Below, one piece after another: positions 1 through 12,995 of a stretch of 64,000 nt of DNA. The stretch's first letter is position 1. Every line of letters begins with the position of its first letter. The stretch is from Undaria pinnatifida (lineage: Eukaryota; Sar; Phaeophyceae; Laminariales; Alariaceae). A program made the position numbers and the translations under genes. Below the pieces are notes generated by a model. The model saw only the letters and a list, made by a program, of their open reading frames with translations. It was not told the origin of the DNA and ran no database searches. The DNA is taken from assembly GCA_012845835.1 (NCBI GenBank), contig JABAKD010000030.1:9089805-9153804 (forward strand). Reading direction: 5' to 3'.

Positions 1-622
1 GGTCAAACCTAGACCGTCAACCGACATTTGGCTTCTAACCCGCAAAAAGGGTGTCGTCATTGAAGGGTACTACTAGGCTAATATTTCCGCTCATGATACG
101 AAATCACTAGCTTCATGTCTCACGATTGCTCTTGAACGGCACGCAGCACACATAACTACGCGGCATGCGGCACAAGGACACCTTCAAACCACAGCGTTGA
201 GGGGGTGTAGAAAGCTGTGAATCTCGAGCCAGAAACAGCGCTACAGAATACTCCCAACAACCAACGCCACACCAAAAAAAAAAAGGCTAAGGAACGCGCG
301 TCACCCACCACACTCCGTGTAATCGTGGAGTCAAGTTTGGGCTGGTGTAACACCCCAGCGATGCAATTCCAGCTCAAACCGGAAAATTCTCATCTGAAAG
401 CGCAACGCTAACTTCGGTGCCACCCGTGCGAAGCTTTGATAGGGCGGTTTGTTGCACTATTAATACAAATATATGTACGTAAGTCCTTCTGTGATGTAAA
501 CCTCTACGTAGTGTTTACGGAGTGCTAACCTATAATGTGACGGCGACATCGCAAACTGTCGAGGGTACTAGGTAACCTTGACCAACGTGCACCGCAATGC
601 GCGAGAGCAGCTTTCTGCGAAG
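1..622. other. Gene-free left edge
   Basis: No exon, RNA gene or clear mobile element is recognisable here. It lies downstream of the stop codon of the minus-strand fibrillin-like gene, so its right part probably holds that gene's 3' UTR and polyadenylation region. A run of A at about 270-285 is the only low-complexity feature seen. Confidence 0.5.
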
Positions 623-3600
623 TCACACCGGCACAACCTCCTCAGCCTTAGTTTGCACCACGACGCCGCCTGTGTCTGAGCGGAATATCCTCAGCTTCGC
701 GTCATTGTACACAACAAAGGTAGTGCCCTTTCCCTGGTTGACCGGAGCGACAGCAACAACGCGCGGCGAAACGAGGCGATGGGTGGACGTCGGAAGAAAA
801 CACAGGAAAAAGTACCGCCACCTCAAACTATTAAAATGCTGAAAAACTGAGTGCATTTCGGAGCGCTCAGAGTTGAGTATCGAAGCATTCAAATGCAGAA
901 AACCGACTTGCAATCAGAGCGTTCAGAGTGAAGTATCGTATGGCTGTCGTCCAAGCATGGATGCCTTATTGGCAACCGCTGTGCAGCCTCGGTTACGGAA
1001 GAATCTTGACGACAATGTAACACCATACAAAGGGCGCGCACGATATCGCACGATGTTGTCTCTCTTGGGCGGTGCACGAACTCTTAAGCTCTTTTTGAGG
1101 CTTCAAATGGGAACAATGTTGAGGGGGAAATGCATGACGATCCACACGAAGCAACACGGGCTGCTGGTGTGGGCAACTTGTTCGAACTGCAACGCAAGGA
1201 GCTCTTGGCCACGTGCGTACCATGGCAATACCCATACAAGCCTTACGCTCTTCCTAGAAGTGTGAAAAGGCCGCACGCGTCGCCTTTTTGGTCGGTACGT
1301 ATGGGTCCCACTAGGCGTCGAATTGTTTAACAAACATGGCCTACTGCCTCCTCAACCATAGTACCAAGTGCCAACAACGAAATCGCCGATGATACTCCAG
1401 TGACATAGAGCCGCGATAAGCGCAAGCTGGTCGAAGCAAGTCGCTGCGCATTGTTCAACGTTGTAGACCGCTGGCATGACGCAAGACGGGGACATGCATT
1501 TACTCATGGGTGATGTGCTGAAGACAACTACGATGACCCCACCTTGATGAAGTCGAGAGGAATCTTGCCACCAAGCGCGTGTAGCCATGCCCGAGAAACT
1601 TCAACGTTGACCTAAAAACACGCGTTGTGGGACACGGCACAGCAGCGCGTTGGACAACTAAGGTGAAGATACACAGAACAGAAAGCATGGCGTATCCGCC
1701 ATCGACAACACCGCAACCACTTTCACAGTACCCGCAGCTGGCGCGATCGAGTGATTACATTCAGTCCGGACGGTGGCTTGTCACGTGCTACAGTGCTTCT
1801 GCAGCAGCATGAGAGCCACAGGTGTGCACAGTGTTATGGCTGCGCTGTGAACGCTGAGAGGTGTTCCGTTACTTGAAACGCCGACACAAAGAGCAGTATG
1901 CGCATTCGTCGCGCCTAATGCTTTGGCCGTGAGACTCGCAAGCTCTTGAGGAAAACACACGAGAAAAAAAAACGGAAACCGGAACGTTCATTACACGAAC
2001 GAGATCAGTGCTACCAGGTAAGTTTCAACCCGTTCCCAGAACGGTACCTCGTAGGGAAGCTCCGTGCTCGTGGATGCCGGTGTGCCCTGTCCATCCACAG
2101 TCACGTACAGTTTGTCTCCCAAAGCCTGAGCGATGTTAGTAACCGATCCATCCTGCACCGGCCATGGCGTACGCATGAACGGTGTTTGTTTTCGTTCATG
2201 CGCGTGGCGCACAAATAGTGAAGGGCAACCTTTCGTTCTAAAAAAGAAACAGGCTGCAGATACCATTATGTTTCACCGCATCGCATGCTCCGTCACACGT
2301 ACGCTTTTAATCCTTCGACACAAGCTGCAACCCAGCGGGCCGTTGCGCAAGCCTCGAAAGCGGTATTGCTCTAACCAAAAGTTGCCACGCTTGAAACGGT
2401 AGTACAGGCTTTTGCAACGAGAATCGCGGGAAACACGTGTTGTCACACCCGATTTTCGTTCATCGTAGCTCTTGATCACACGGCCTACCGTTGTCATTAC
2501 GGTTACCGTACTACGCTAGGCCGTGGCTATGGCGTCAGTGACTTTTCGAGAAAAAATGGGGCAAAGTTATGCGGCAGCCCTCGTGTAGACCGTGTCAAGC
2601 AACGTCCTTCGACAACCAGCGCACCAAATGGAACGTACTCAGACGTGCACGCGCACCAAAACGTACGCGACATTTTGTGCGTTTTCTCCTCGCGCGCTTA
2701 TCTCGCTGGCTCACCTCCTTGTACCACTGGTAGGCGCGGTTGTCCGCCACGCTGTTGAGGGGGTCGAAGTATTTCTGCCACGCCGTGTTGGTCTTCCAGA
2801 GAACACGCCATGGGCCGTCGTAAAGATAGTCTTTGTTAAAACTCACCCCTGGGACAGCCTGCGCGGTTTGCGGGTGTTGAATATTATCAAAGCCAAACTT
2901 TAAGTCAATGTCGCAGAACCGCACTGTGCGACACGTCTCTGACGAGATGTTTCAAACAACAATCTACTGGAAATACGCCAGTTGCATATTCGTTCGACCA
3001 AAGTGATTGATGCGCAATTTTGCAAGATGAGTGATATATGTCGCGCGGGTTTTCGCGAAGGATGCAAGCTGATGATTCCCTTGGTGGCGACAGAGTCAAG
3101 AGCAAGAACACGTGCGGGAAAATAGGCCCAGATTGAGCTCTACCTCGTGCTCAGATTAAGCGCAAGCTGATACGTGCACAGCTACGTCGCACATCTGGTA
3201 AAACATTGGGCCTACGTCACATACACATGTGCACATATAATACAACGCCTACGACGGGGAAAAAAACGGCCAATTAAAGCAACCAGCGAGGACCATTAAG
3301 GCTTCGCACCTCCAGCTGCTCGATTTTTTCCATGACTTCCGCATCGTCGGGTTTGGCACTCCCGGCGGTTAAAAAACTGAAAAGCTCCGAGCTCAGCTGA
3401 GCCGCAGCCGCGGCGTCCGTCTTCTTCGGTGCCTGCGGAACGGTTGCGTTAAAGGGGGCGGTCACTACTGAGGGCAACTGTATACAGAGAGAAGGCGGCT
3501 GCGCTAAAACACGGCGGAAACATAACACCCCCCTAAACAACACACAAAACACATCTCTCCGCAAGGAGCATTGGCCTCGAGAAAGAGGAGTGCGCAAATA

Positions 3601-4663
3601 TTGAAACACCAACCCGTAAGAATACGAGGGGGAAATCGAGGTGGGTACACACCTTTGTTGACAACAACTAACTACTTGGTACCGTTGGTTAGTGTTTCTG
3701 CCCGCCTATGCACCGAAGACCACAACCAACGTGAGCCGCGTATGACACAGCAATGGCCAACACCCAAGACATGGTCTAGAATCTTCCCGAGCAGCGGAGG
3801 CAAAAACCGCTCCAACTTTTGAAAGCGCCTACTCGTACGCACCGAGTTGCTATCGATTCAGATCGTAACGATTGTAGAACAAGTGGCGAATAGATCTATT
3901 CGGCAGCACTACCGAAGCGCCATTCTTATCGTGAACAATAGCACGAGATCGTGAAGTTGAGCGTGTGTCCGACGGCTCCAACAACGAAGCGACGGCTACG
4001 AGCATTCAGTCCCAGGTACGTACTACACAAGCCGTCGGAATCTGTCGCATGACTGCTGCGCACGGCAGAGAGGCGCACCAAGGGTTCCGCGACACAAGAG
4101 CGATATTCCGCCGTGCACTAAGACCACTCCTGCAGTTGTAATCATCGCGTGTGCGCATAACGTACAACTAACGCGTGAGACAACACACCCCTACGACGGA
4201 CTTCCAGGATGGTTTTGTCTCCAACGGGGAGGGTGCAAACGCCAAGCGATGTGTCTACGGAAAGACCTCGAGGAGGTCTTCCCAAATCCATCATTTTCGT
4301 GCGGTGTGCCCTAATCGACTCATAACTTCATCCCACGGGGGTGTGCTATCTCGTGCGTTACACGGTACTAGTCGTAGTTTCCATGCGGGTGACACGAGTT
4401 GTCTACGGGGTACGGGTCCTCACTTTCGGTCCAGACGAAAAGATGGAGAACAGTCCCATTGTCGTCCCTTCTCCGGCACGAGTCGAGTGGCGACTTCTGA
4501 TAGGCAGCACCTCGTTTCCAAAGCCACCTTCTTTCCATAGTATCCCCCGCCCGTTCAGGCCAACCGGGGTTTGAACGAATGCAGCCGTGGACGCGGGAGA
4601 ACACATCAACGGCAGCAAGAGAAGCAGCAGCTGCAGCGGCAGCGCCCTGACGCTCTCCATCAT
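623..4663 (-). CDS. PAP/fibrillin-like plastid lipid-associated protein, five exons
   Basis: Proposed exons on the minus strand: 4663-4424, 3477-3310, 2858-2715, 2152-2048 and 733-623, giving 255 residues. All four introns are phase 0 with GT-AG ends. The start is the first of two adjacent ATGs and opens a strong signal peptide (PLQLLLLLLPLMCSPASTAA) running into FVQTP, the A-F motif used for heterokont plastid import. The mature part carries DGPWRVLWKT, DGSVTNIAQALGDKL and VVYNDAKLRIFRSDTGG; the last resembles the C-terminal YLDEDLRI(S/F)R signature of PAP/fibrillin proteins. Fibrillins coat plastoglobules and thylakoids and bind lipophilic molecules. Family assignment is by motif memory; the substrate is unknown. 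It is divergent from the SbcD-SbcC gene, 5.7 kb away. The donor of exon 4 (GTACCG) is the weakest junction. Confidence 0.72.
859..944. repeat. Short direct repeat in fibrillin intron 4
   Basis: Two near copies of a 22-bp string beginning GAGCG(C/T)TCAGAGT lie about 60 bp apart within the 1.3 kb last intron of the fibrillin-like gene. The rest of this intron (734-2047) shows nothing I can name. Confidence 0.45.
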
Positions 4664-6039
4664 CGTGCCCTTATGAGCTGTGTTGATCGCTTCTCCTGCG
4701 AACCAATAGACCAAGACCGAGAACAGAAGCGCGAGAGATTGAACCTTTTACCGTCGCAAAATTATATGCCACACTAGTATACCAAAGCACGAATATTTTC
4801 GAAGTTTGTACAATAAACAAGGCTCCGCATGTGTGCTGGGCAGGAGTGAAGGGGTTGAGGGGTAGAGAGGATGGGCAGGATGTATCACCACAGTTGTTGT
4901 TGTGGGTCGTGGGTGGCAGATGTAACACAATACCAAGTGTTGGTACGTCGACAGAGCACATGATCCGGGAAAGGGAGGACGGCTGGACAGGTTACATGCG
5001 ATAAACTAAGGTCACAATATATGTCAACGCCAATGTAGTTGCTGCTGCTCGAAAGCGCCGCTGTATGCCCAGTCGACAAGGGAGGGCTACCATAACTGTC
5101 GAGAAGACAGCGTGGTCTTTATGAGGGAGGCGATAGGCTTCAGGTACGACTGACAGCAACAACAACACCGCCATGTGCTATGTACAGGAACTTCACACTT
5201 TAGACTACTCGTATAACTCGTGCTTGTTGCGCTTCAACGGCAAGTGAATATGGTGGAGAGAGGGTGCGCAGCAGTCGAAGAAATGAATGTTGTGGGAGAG
5301 TAGTATTTTCCAGTACGTACCGATTGTTTTGCGCCGCCATGTTTAACCGCCATGTTTACCGGAAAAAACAAAAAAAACCCAGTTTTTTTTAGGGTTGCCG
5401 AGTCTTTCCTAAGCTCACATATGCCTGCAAGAAGCAAAATTGTGTTGTTTCGCGCATTTGATGCAGCTGCGGACCAGAAAATATGCCGTTTTTCTTTCAC
5501 GATCACCTGTGTTGCTTTGCGCACAAAAAAATATGTTCTTAGGTGAAAATATAGAAAAAATACACCTGGAAGCACCTCTACCACCGTTGTTGTTGTGCCA
5601 GATTCGTAATTCAAGCCATAACTCTAGAGCCACGTCTAATCGAAAAGTGTACCACCCTGCCACGGAATCTTAGGTCCTCTAATTACATTGTGGCAACGCG
5701 GCAGCAGTTTTGTTGACCTGTAAGCACCGCGACAGTGTCACTGAAGTTTGAAAATGTGATCCCAGGTCGTTGGATTTGCTCTGTCTTATACTATGGCTAA
5801 GTATGTTTTTTTATGCTGCCGTAGCGATGATCAGTACCAGTACATACGTGTGTATGAGTAATTCTTAGAAAAACGTCTTCTTCTGTGATCAAGCGCTACC
5901 ATACTACAACGTAGTGTTTCTCGTTCACATTTCTTTGTTTTTGAGGCATGCCTCCAGCCGATTGAGACGTCGGTGACATTAATAAGAAAGTACACCACCC
6001 TGGAATATCCCCTGCCTGTATAAACGAACACACGGCGAA
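4664..6039. other. Intergenic stretch without recognised gene
   Basis: This is the upstream side of the fibrillin-like gene, so its left part should contain that promoter. Only short low-complexity runs (CAACAA, poly-A) are visible. No convincing exon or RNA gene was found on either strand. Confidence 0.5.
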
Positions 6040-7870
6040 TCTTAGGCGATTTCATCAGCGTTTTTACACACGTCGGATAACGTAACACTCCGGGAACACT
6101 TAGTAACGTTATACGCCCTAACACGGCGGCTTTGCAACGTCCTTACCATAGTGTTAGCACTCCAGGAGCAACCGCTTAACACGCTATAATAGTGTTGACT
6201 GCGTATACCGGAACTTGTTAACGCAGTACCGTTACGGCTCTTCTGTAGCTCGTCGGCTCTGGTGCGGTAGCATAGTGTTACGCCGTGATTGGTGCGTGCA
6301 AAAACATCGTAACACAAAGTTAGGATTCTTCCAGACTCGCGCGTTATAAACATTAAAATCGGGCGTAACATTTATGTTACTGCGTGAATGTGAGAAAAAT
6401 ACTCTTAACACAATGTTACAATGTTTCCACTTCGGTCTGTTAGGGATCTAACACGTGTTACTCGTGTTACACTTAAGCGGCATCGCCGGGTAACATCGTG
6501 TTTCCTGTTCCAAGTTCCGAAGAGCCCACCAAAGTTTTTATACTAGCTTGTAACATCGCCGCATGAACATGGCGGCGGGCTAATATGGTACTACATCAGT
6601 AGTGGTCCCTTTACAGCGCTGGTTGAGTAGAGCCGACCTCCTTCTATAGTGCTTGTTAATCGCTTCACCCAGATGGGAACAACGCGTAGTGGAAGCATGC
6701 GGGTACTTCTAGCTGCACATGCCGGCGCTATAGACGGGCCGCTACTACGAATGCTATACAGCACAGTAAAGAAGACAAAAAACATGTCGGGGGAAGAATA
6801 CGTTGAGATGCACGACATCCACACTCTGGCAACGAACACACCACGTAACATGGTAAATGCACCGCTTTGCCACCATCAGCCAACACCACATCACGACACG
6901 GACCTCAACAACACTCAGTCACCACCCAGTCACCGACAGACTCCCCACCTCCAATCACCACACGACAACCATACCCTTCAGATTGTTTGCAACCCAAAGA
7001 CGCACACTCGCGCATACCAGGTAGGCTTCATTGTTCTTTGTTCCACTCTAGACTCTAGAGGGATTGGAGCCTCTCTTGTGACCACGGACATGTTTCTGGC
7101 GACGATAGTGAGTTCGTGTGAGAAATCTCATATCAAACCTGATATGGTTCCTGGTATCCATTTAGCATCATTACCTCATACCTCGTATCGGTCCTCGTCG
7201 TAGTTTTCATGAGTACTAAATTATGCAATAAACTAGAATACGAGCTAACACAGCAACTAATGTTGGCGTTATGTTGGGCATGTGCCTTATCTGCCTAATG
7301 TTTGTTACGATAGCTATTACATTAGGAGTTTCGCTAACACCGTAACATTACGTTACACGCTACGGCATGCCGACCCTATTTAATAGTACCCCGGGTTAAC
7401 GCGATGTGATGCAACTAATCTGCCGACCCTAGTACCCCGGCTTAACGCGGTGTATTGCAACTAACTTGGCGTATAAATACGACCTCACACAGAAACGTAG
7501 TGTTAGTGTTATATTGGGCATCTAAGTTATCTGCGTGACGTTCGTTACCATAGTCACTAGGATTTTCTCTAACACCGTAACAGTACGTTGCGTGCTATCG
7601 ACTGCCGGCCCTATTACACGTTAACGTCGTACTTCGTACGTTACAACTACATTGGCGTCCGACCTGGCAGAGTAACTTAATGCGTTGTATTGGGCATGTA
7701 CGTTATCGGTCTAACGGGATTTAAGATGGCAAGCAGGGATTCCGTTAACACCGAAGCATTACGTTACGAGCTACGGGATGCCGATCCTAACACCGTAACA
7801 CTTCACTGCTGCCAGTCCTTATGCAAACGTGACACTCTAATATTTGTTAGGTGATCGGCTGTCGATATCG
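6040..7870. repeat. Degenerate GTAAC/GTTAC-rich tandem repeat block
   Basis: The stretch is crowded with GTAAC and GTTAC pentamers. Between about 7260 and 7810 it resolves into at least three diverged units, each with TTGGGCAT (at 7274, 7514 and 7690) followed about 60-80 bp later by TAACACCG(T/A)A(A/G)CA and about 100 bp later by TGCCG(A/G)(C/T)CCTA. Units are about 176-240 bp apart, so the array is old or rearranged. No coding capacity is recognised. Confidence 0.65.
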
Positions 7871-7877
7871 AAAAGCA

Positions 7878-8700
7878 GTAACACGATGTCATCGCAATAC
7901 CTAGAAATCCGATAACGTCGTAACGTAACGTTACAAGAAAAAAATCTCAACCATAACCGTAATGTCGAACGTTAAGCAGTACGTTACCCGAGGCGTGAAC
8001 GTTTACCGCCACAACACTGATCGTGAAACTTTTGCCTAAACTGGCGGTGTGATTGCTGGGAACACACATAGCAACGGCGCAAACGATACACTACGTTGCC
8101 GCGGCATACCGTATTTCTCGAATTCTAGCGAGGCAAACGCCAAATCAAATACACACCAGACTATCATGTCTTGGTGGGGTTCCTACGGGCGTGGTGTGTT
8201 ATTTGAAGGCTTCTGTGGAGAGCACCGAGCGCTGTCACGTAGCAATAAGATACCATCACAATAACTAGAAAATCTGACAACGTCGTAACGTAGCGTTGCC
8301 AAAACAAAAAGTCCACCGTAACATTGACGTCGAACGTTACGTGGTAAGTCATCCGAGGTGTGTGTACGTTTACCACCGCGTTTACCACCGCGACAGTGGC
8401 CGTGAAAATTGCCTGAACTGGCCGCGCGATTGCTGGCGCACACGTAGCAGTGGCGCAAACGATACACTACGTGGCCGCGGTGCGCCGGATTTCTCCAATT
8501 CTAGCGAAGTTGAGTTGCAACTATTTAATCGGTCGTACTCACAGCTGACGTTTTTCAATTTTGTATAAAAAAATTCTAGCAAGGCAAAACCCAAACCAAT
8601 TATTAACAGATACCAGACTATATATCATGACTTCGTGGGGTTTCCGCAGGCGTGGTGCGTCATTTGAAGGCTTCAATGGAGAGCACGGCACCGGTGAAAT
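7878..8700. repeat. Two-copy tandem repeat, unit about 365 bp
   Basis: Copy one (about 7878-8238) and copy two (about 8240-8700) share, in the same order, an AACGTCGTAACGTA block, a CGAACGTTA block, GGCGCAAACGATACACTACG, TTCTAGCGA and GTTATTTGAAGGCTTC-like strings. Copy two carries an extra AT-rich stretch near 8515-8580. The repeat sits between two divergent genes and may be satellite-like. Confidence 0.7.
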
Positions 8701-8829
8701 GACACAGAGCGCTGAGTGACCCGCAGGGAATTGTGCGGGGCTGTTTTAGACAAAACCCCGGGTTCAGTAATATTTACGTAATGGGTTGTACCGCATTTTT
8801 TTTAGTAGGGTAAAGCAACACAGGTGCGA

Positions 8830-9080
8830 TGCACCTGGCAAAATTCCTTCCGCTCTCGGCACCTCGCCCCCGCGGAGGAAACGCCTCGAGTTTCCGCCTC
8901 GACTTCGAGCCGCCCGGGCTTTACGCACGCGATGCCCGCGGGAGCGCGGCCGCCGTCCCCCCGCCGGGGGGGGGCATCGGTCGAGCCCAGGCGCCCCAGC
9001 CCCGCGAGGGGGGGGGCGGTGGTCGAGGCCCACGGCGCCTCGGCCGCCGTGGCCCGACCCCGGCGGATAGCCGGCATTTC
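8830..9080. other. Very GC-rich island in intergenic DNA
   Basis: About 250 bp of almost pure G and C (runs such as CCCCCGCCGGGGGGGG), flanked by ordinary sequence, with several overlapping open frames caused by the lack of A/T. No protein family is recognised. It could be an inserted fragment or a CpG-island-like element. From 9081 to 9904 no gene or strong repeat is visible. Confidence 0.45.
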
Positions 9081-9904
9081 GTACCGGGGTTTTAGTGTGG
9101 GCAAATGTTCGGCAAGCGGGGCACTCGAATGAACCTGATTCCTGGACCTGATACATGTCGGTAGGTTATTAGTCTACCCCAAAACGTTGGTGCGGTTCTA
9201 AAGAGTGAGGCGAAGTGGACGCAGCTGGGCAGTCAGTGTTCTTGGGCTCATACGTGGTATGACATGTTGTGTTCTCCCTGTATTTACTACAGAGTACGTA
9301 TGGCTATACAGTGCAGCAGCGTCCGTCGTCAGTGGAGCTCTCTTGTTCGACTCAAGAAGCAGCTAATTTGTGCTACCAGGCACTTGTGAAGAACATAGGG
9401 TGCTGCATAACGCACGAAACATGTGCCGCTTGACGAGCAGTTGTTGAAGAGCGGGTATGGGGCTCGAAACATGTGTCCCTTGTGACACGTGTTGTAGCGA
9501 GGGGCACGGCTTTCTGTACACGGACGATGCAACTCGCTGACTATCACTTGCAAATTCCTCTCACCTTGAGTGTAGACGGACGCTCAGCCCAAGGATGATT
9601 CTGGCGTAGACGTTGATCCGTGAAGCTCAACCCTGCGGTGGTAAGCAACTGAACCCGGGCACCTCTCAGACTTGGTTTTAATATTGTGGGAACCGTAATC
9701 CCAACAGAACCATGCGGAAACCCCAATATCAACATGTTAGAGCACTCGTACAACCAACCCTCGTAGTACGCCGCGCCAGGCGAGCTTCTACCAACGGTGA
9801 GAGACAGAGAGGGTCATTGTGTGCAGTCATCCTGGAGTTACAGCTCGGACGGCCTTCATTGTGCACTTTCCCGCTCTCGCGATAGCCCACCGCAGGCGTC
9901 GGAG

Positions 9905-10280
9905 GCTCACTGCGCACTGCACACCAAACCTTGGCTTTCACTTGAGTCGCGAAAATAGGTCGAGCACGAGTGCGAGTGGTGGCCGCACGTCGCATATATC
10001 ACGAGCACATTCATGTCAAACATGCAGCCGATTAAATTGCTGTTTCTTGTTAGCAGCCCTCCTTCTCTCTGTGAAGGTCAACCGCATCACCGCACTGCAC
10101 ACCAAGCAAGCAATCGCTTTTGCTCGCAAAAATAAGTCGAGTCGTACGAGTGTATCGAGTGAGGCGTCCTCGTAGCTAGCACATTAGGATCATACACGCG
10201 GCAGATTGAAGCTGCTCTTTCTTGTCAGCAATCCTAGCCCTTCCCCTCTCTCTGTAAGAGCCAACGCACCACCACTGCAA
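9905..10280. repeat. Direct duplication just upstream of the SbcD-SbcC start
   Basis: ACTGCACACCAA occurs at 9916 and 10094, each followed by matching blocks (TCGC.AAAATA.GTCGAG, GCAG.TTGAA.CTGCT.TTTCTTGT.AGCA). The period is about 178 bp. The second copy ends about 85 bp before the proposed ATG at 10364, so the pair lies where the promoter is expected. Confidence 0.6.
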
Positions 10281-10363
10281 CAACGATCTCTTCTCCTGCT
10301 TGCTGCCCTCCTTTCGTCAACCGCGCTGCAGACGTCGCTGCTTCTTCTTAAAATGGCCAAGAA

Positions 10364-11473
10364 ATGACGCCTTTCGCTTCTCGAAGCTCAGCGATGTGCG
10401 TCGCATGGCTCGCCCTCTTCACGCGCGGAGGAGGGTCGTCGTCCCCGGCTTGTGCTGCTGCCGTGCTGGCCTTTGTCAGACCCGGAAGGCGTGTGTTCCT
10501 CGGCCAGTCACCACCGACCCGAGAGTTCCCGCATCTCAACGTCAGGAATGGAAGCAGCAAGCGCCACCACCTCTGCCGTGGTGCTGTTCCTCTTTGCACC
10601 CTTTCTCGGGAAGAAGCCTCGTGGCGACCGCAACATGATCGACCAGTGCCACTGCCGTTGATGTCGATGTCGACGGACCGAGGATCGAATGATGCAACAC
10701 CACACAGCAGCAGGCGAACAATCCGACGGCGTGACCTGGCAGCCCCAATGAAATCCAAAGACAGTGATGACGCGTCGACGACACCAGCCGCCGCCTCTCG
10801 GACAGAGGAACAAACTACAAACGGTGCCGAAATCGCGGTGGGCATGCGCGTCCGCCTTCGAGACACAGGCCGTCTTGGAACTGTCGTCGGCAAGAAAGCC
10901 GGGGGGTGGTGGGTGGTCGATTTGTTAAAAAGCTGGGGCGGGTCGGAAAGGGAAGCCACTGCTATGGGTGCGGCGTCTGGCAGGAACGGCAATAGGGACG
11001 ACGATGGGGGGCTGGGGAAGGGTGGGCCCAAACGAAACGAAAGCACGGTTTCTTCGAACAGGCCCATTTCGACGCGAAGGCTCAACATGGAGCCTCTGGG
11101 CAGCGCCTACGCCTCATCCTCGGACGAAGTCTCAGAAGCGCCGACGCCGACACCGACTGCGGCTCCTTCGGCCAAAGCCGCCAAGAACGAACGACAACAT
11201 TCGACGATGAAAGGGAGCGGCCAAACACAGGGCGATTCCGCCTGCGCCGCCACCACCTCGGATATCGCAGAAGGCACCGCAACAATAGCAGCAGCAGTAG
11301 CGCCGCCATCGCTGCATGTGCAATCGTTTTTGCCGGTGACTCCGCCGGCGGTGGAGGGGGGGGTTGTGATCCACGCCATGAGCGCCGAAGGTCTGGCTCA
11401 CGGGGAGATGAAGGAGTGGATGGTATTTTCTGACCTGCACGTCAGTCCGGCCTCGCTTGATGTTACACTGCAG
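10364..11473 (+). CDS. Fusion gene exon 1: presequence, linker, first nuclease motif
   Basis: The 370-codon exon starts at the ATG at 10364. A second ATG at residue 11 would give a cleaner signal peptide (MCVAWLALF). The alanine-rich stretch ACAAAVLAFVRPGRR contains an A-F site like the ASAFAP motif cleaved during import into stramenopile plastids. Residues about 158-190 (VGMRVRLRDTGRLGTVVGKK, then GWWVVDLL) look like a small KOW/SH3-like beta module. A low-complexity linker follows. Phosphoesterase motif I is VFSDLHVS with D357 and H359. The exon ends CAG|GTGAAT in phase 0. Confidence 0.8.
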
Positions 11474-12958
11474 GTGAATGTGTTGTATGTCCGTTCCACG
11501 CTGCCTTGCAGAACGCAGAGAAGCCGAAGCGCGGCTCGAAGTGAAGAAAAGGGTAGGGGCTCTCGCAACTATGGAGGCTTTCGCCGAACTCTCACCGACG
11601 GCTCGGAGTGCTCGGTACAGTTTTTGTGAACGCGTACTGCGCGGTTCCCGCCAGACGAGAGGGGCTATCAATAAAAGGTGGCGCTGCAACCGATTGGCTC
11701 TCGTCTCGGGTTTCCTTTGCTTACGGAGCTATTCAACACGTTGCCAGGACACCGCTGCGGTGGATACAAGAGCCATTTTGTATCCCTGTTGTTACTCCAA
11801 CTGCTGTCGGGACTGCCCGTCGTACCGTGCGTCGTATCGTGCGGCGCGACCGAGTGTTTTTGTTGGTTCCCCCTTACGATGTTCGTCACAGCTTGCGGTG
11901 TGCACCTTATCAGATGCCGACGGATGGAAGTTGCCGAGTTGTGCAGCGTTGACTCGCGGCAACCCAACAGGCGTGTGGTTGGTTGCCACTCACCGTCCAC
12001 ACCGACGCGCTGTTTTTATTCGAGACCGGAAAGAGACTGAATCCTAAATCCGCAATGGTATCGATGTTGCCACTGTAGGTACTGGACCGCGTGAATACCG
12101 AGGCGATGAAGCGGCCGGCTTGTGGGATCGCATTCCTCGGCGATTTCTGGCACGCCCGGGGCTCTCTCAAGGTGAGAACTGCTTCCTTTTTTTCGTGAAA
12201 ATGTGCTGCGGCGATCTTCGACTGTTTTGACACGCAGAGCACGGGCGGACGGTTTTTTGCCGGAAAACGCCAGCCGCTCTTGAAATTTGCGCGTCATTGG
12301 TGTTGGGGTTCGGCTCAGCATTGGGTGAAAATAAGTACTTTAGTGACGCCTTTGAACACTGCTGCGCTTGGGGTGAAACGACCCTCCCGTAGGAGCAGTG
12401 CTTCAAATAGCAGTCCCTTGCCACTGGAGTTGATAAGAGCGGCGCGTGCACGGTTTTCCATTCTATGTTTCCAACACGCGAGACCTCTGCACTGGTCGGG
12501 GCGCTGCAGATTCTGACGCCTGCTACGATAGAGGTGGCATTTTTTCTTCTTTTTTTTTTGAATGGTGGCGCTCGTTAGCCCGAAATCGTCGGAATGTTCA
12601 TTCTTGTTTTGAAGTATGCTCTTTTTGTATACCTACACCATGGGTTTATTAATCACAAATACACTTTTAATTTGCTCTACATCATTTTTGGGGTGAGATT
12701 GAGAACCCCTCAAGTGGTTGGAAGCCTCAGAACACACACGTGGTGCACCTCTGCCGCAGCATGTGTCTTCTGCCGCGTATTCACACATGTTCGCTGCACT
12801 TCCCTGGCCACTGCCCTGGATCAAGTGAGCGTGACTCGGCGAAAACACCACTTCCCTTGCTCATCGCACCCGCGTACGAACCTCCCCTTCCCCCTCACCC
12901 TCCCCCCGCCCTCCCCTGTTTAACCATCCACACCCCGGTCACAACAACAACAACAACA

Positions 12959-12995
<37 letters not shown>

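Noticed and set aside
2005..2025. Strong plus-strand donor-like CAGGTAAGT near 2017
   Set aside because: It falls in an intron of the minus-strand gene and no plus-strand exon precedes it.
8786..9156. Overlapping open frames in the GC island
   Set aside because: Openness follows from lack of A/T; residues are Arg/Pro/Gly-rich with no recognised domain.
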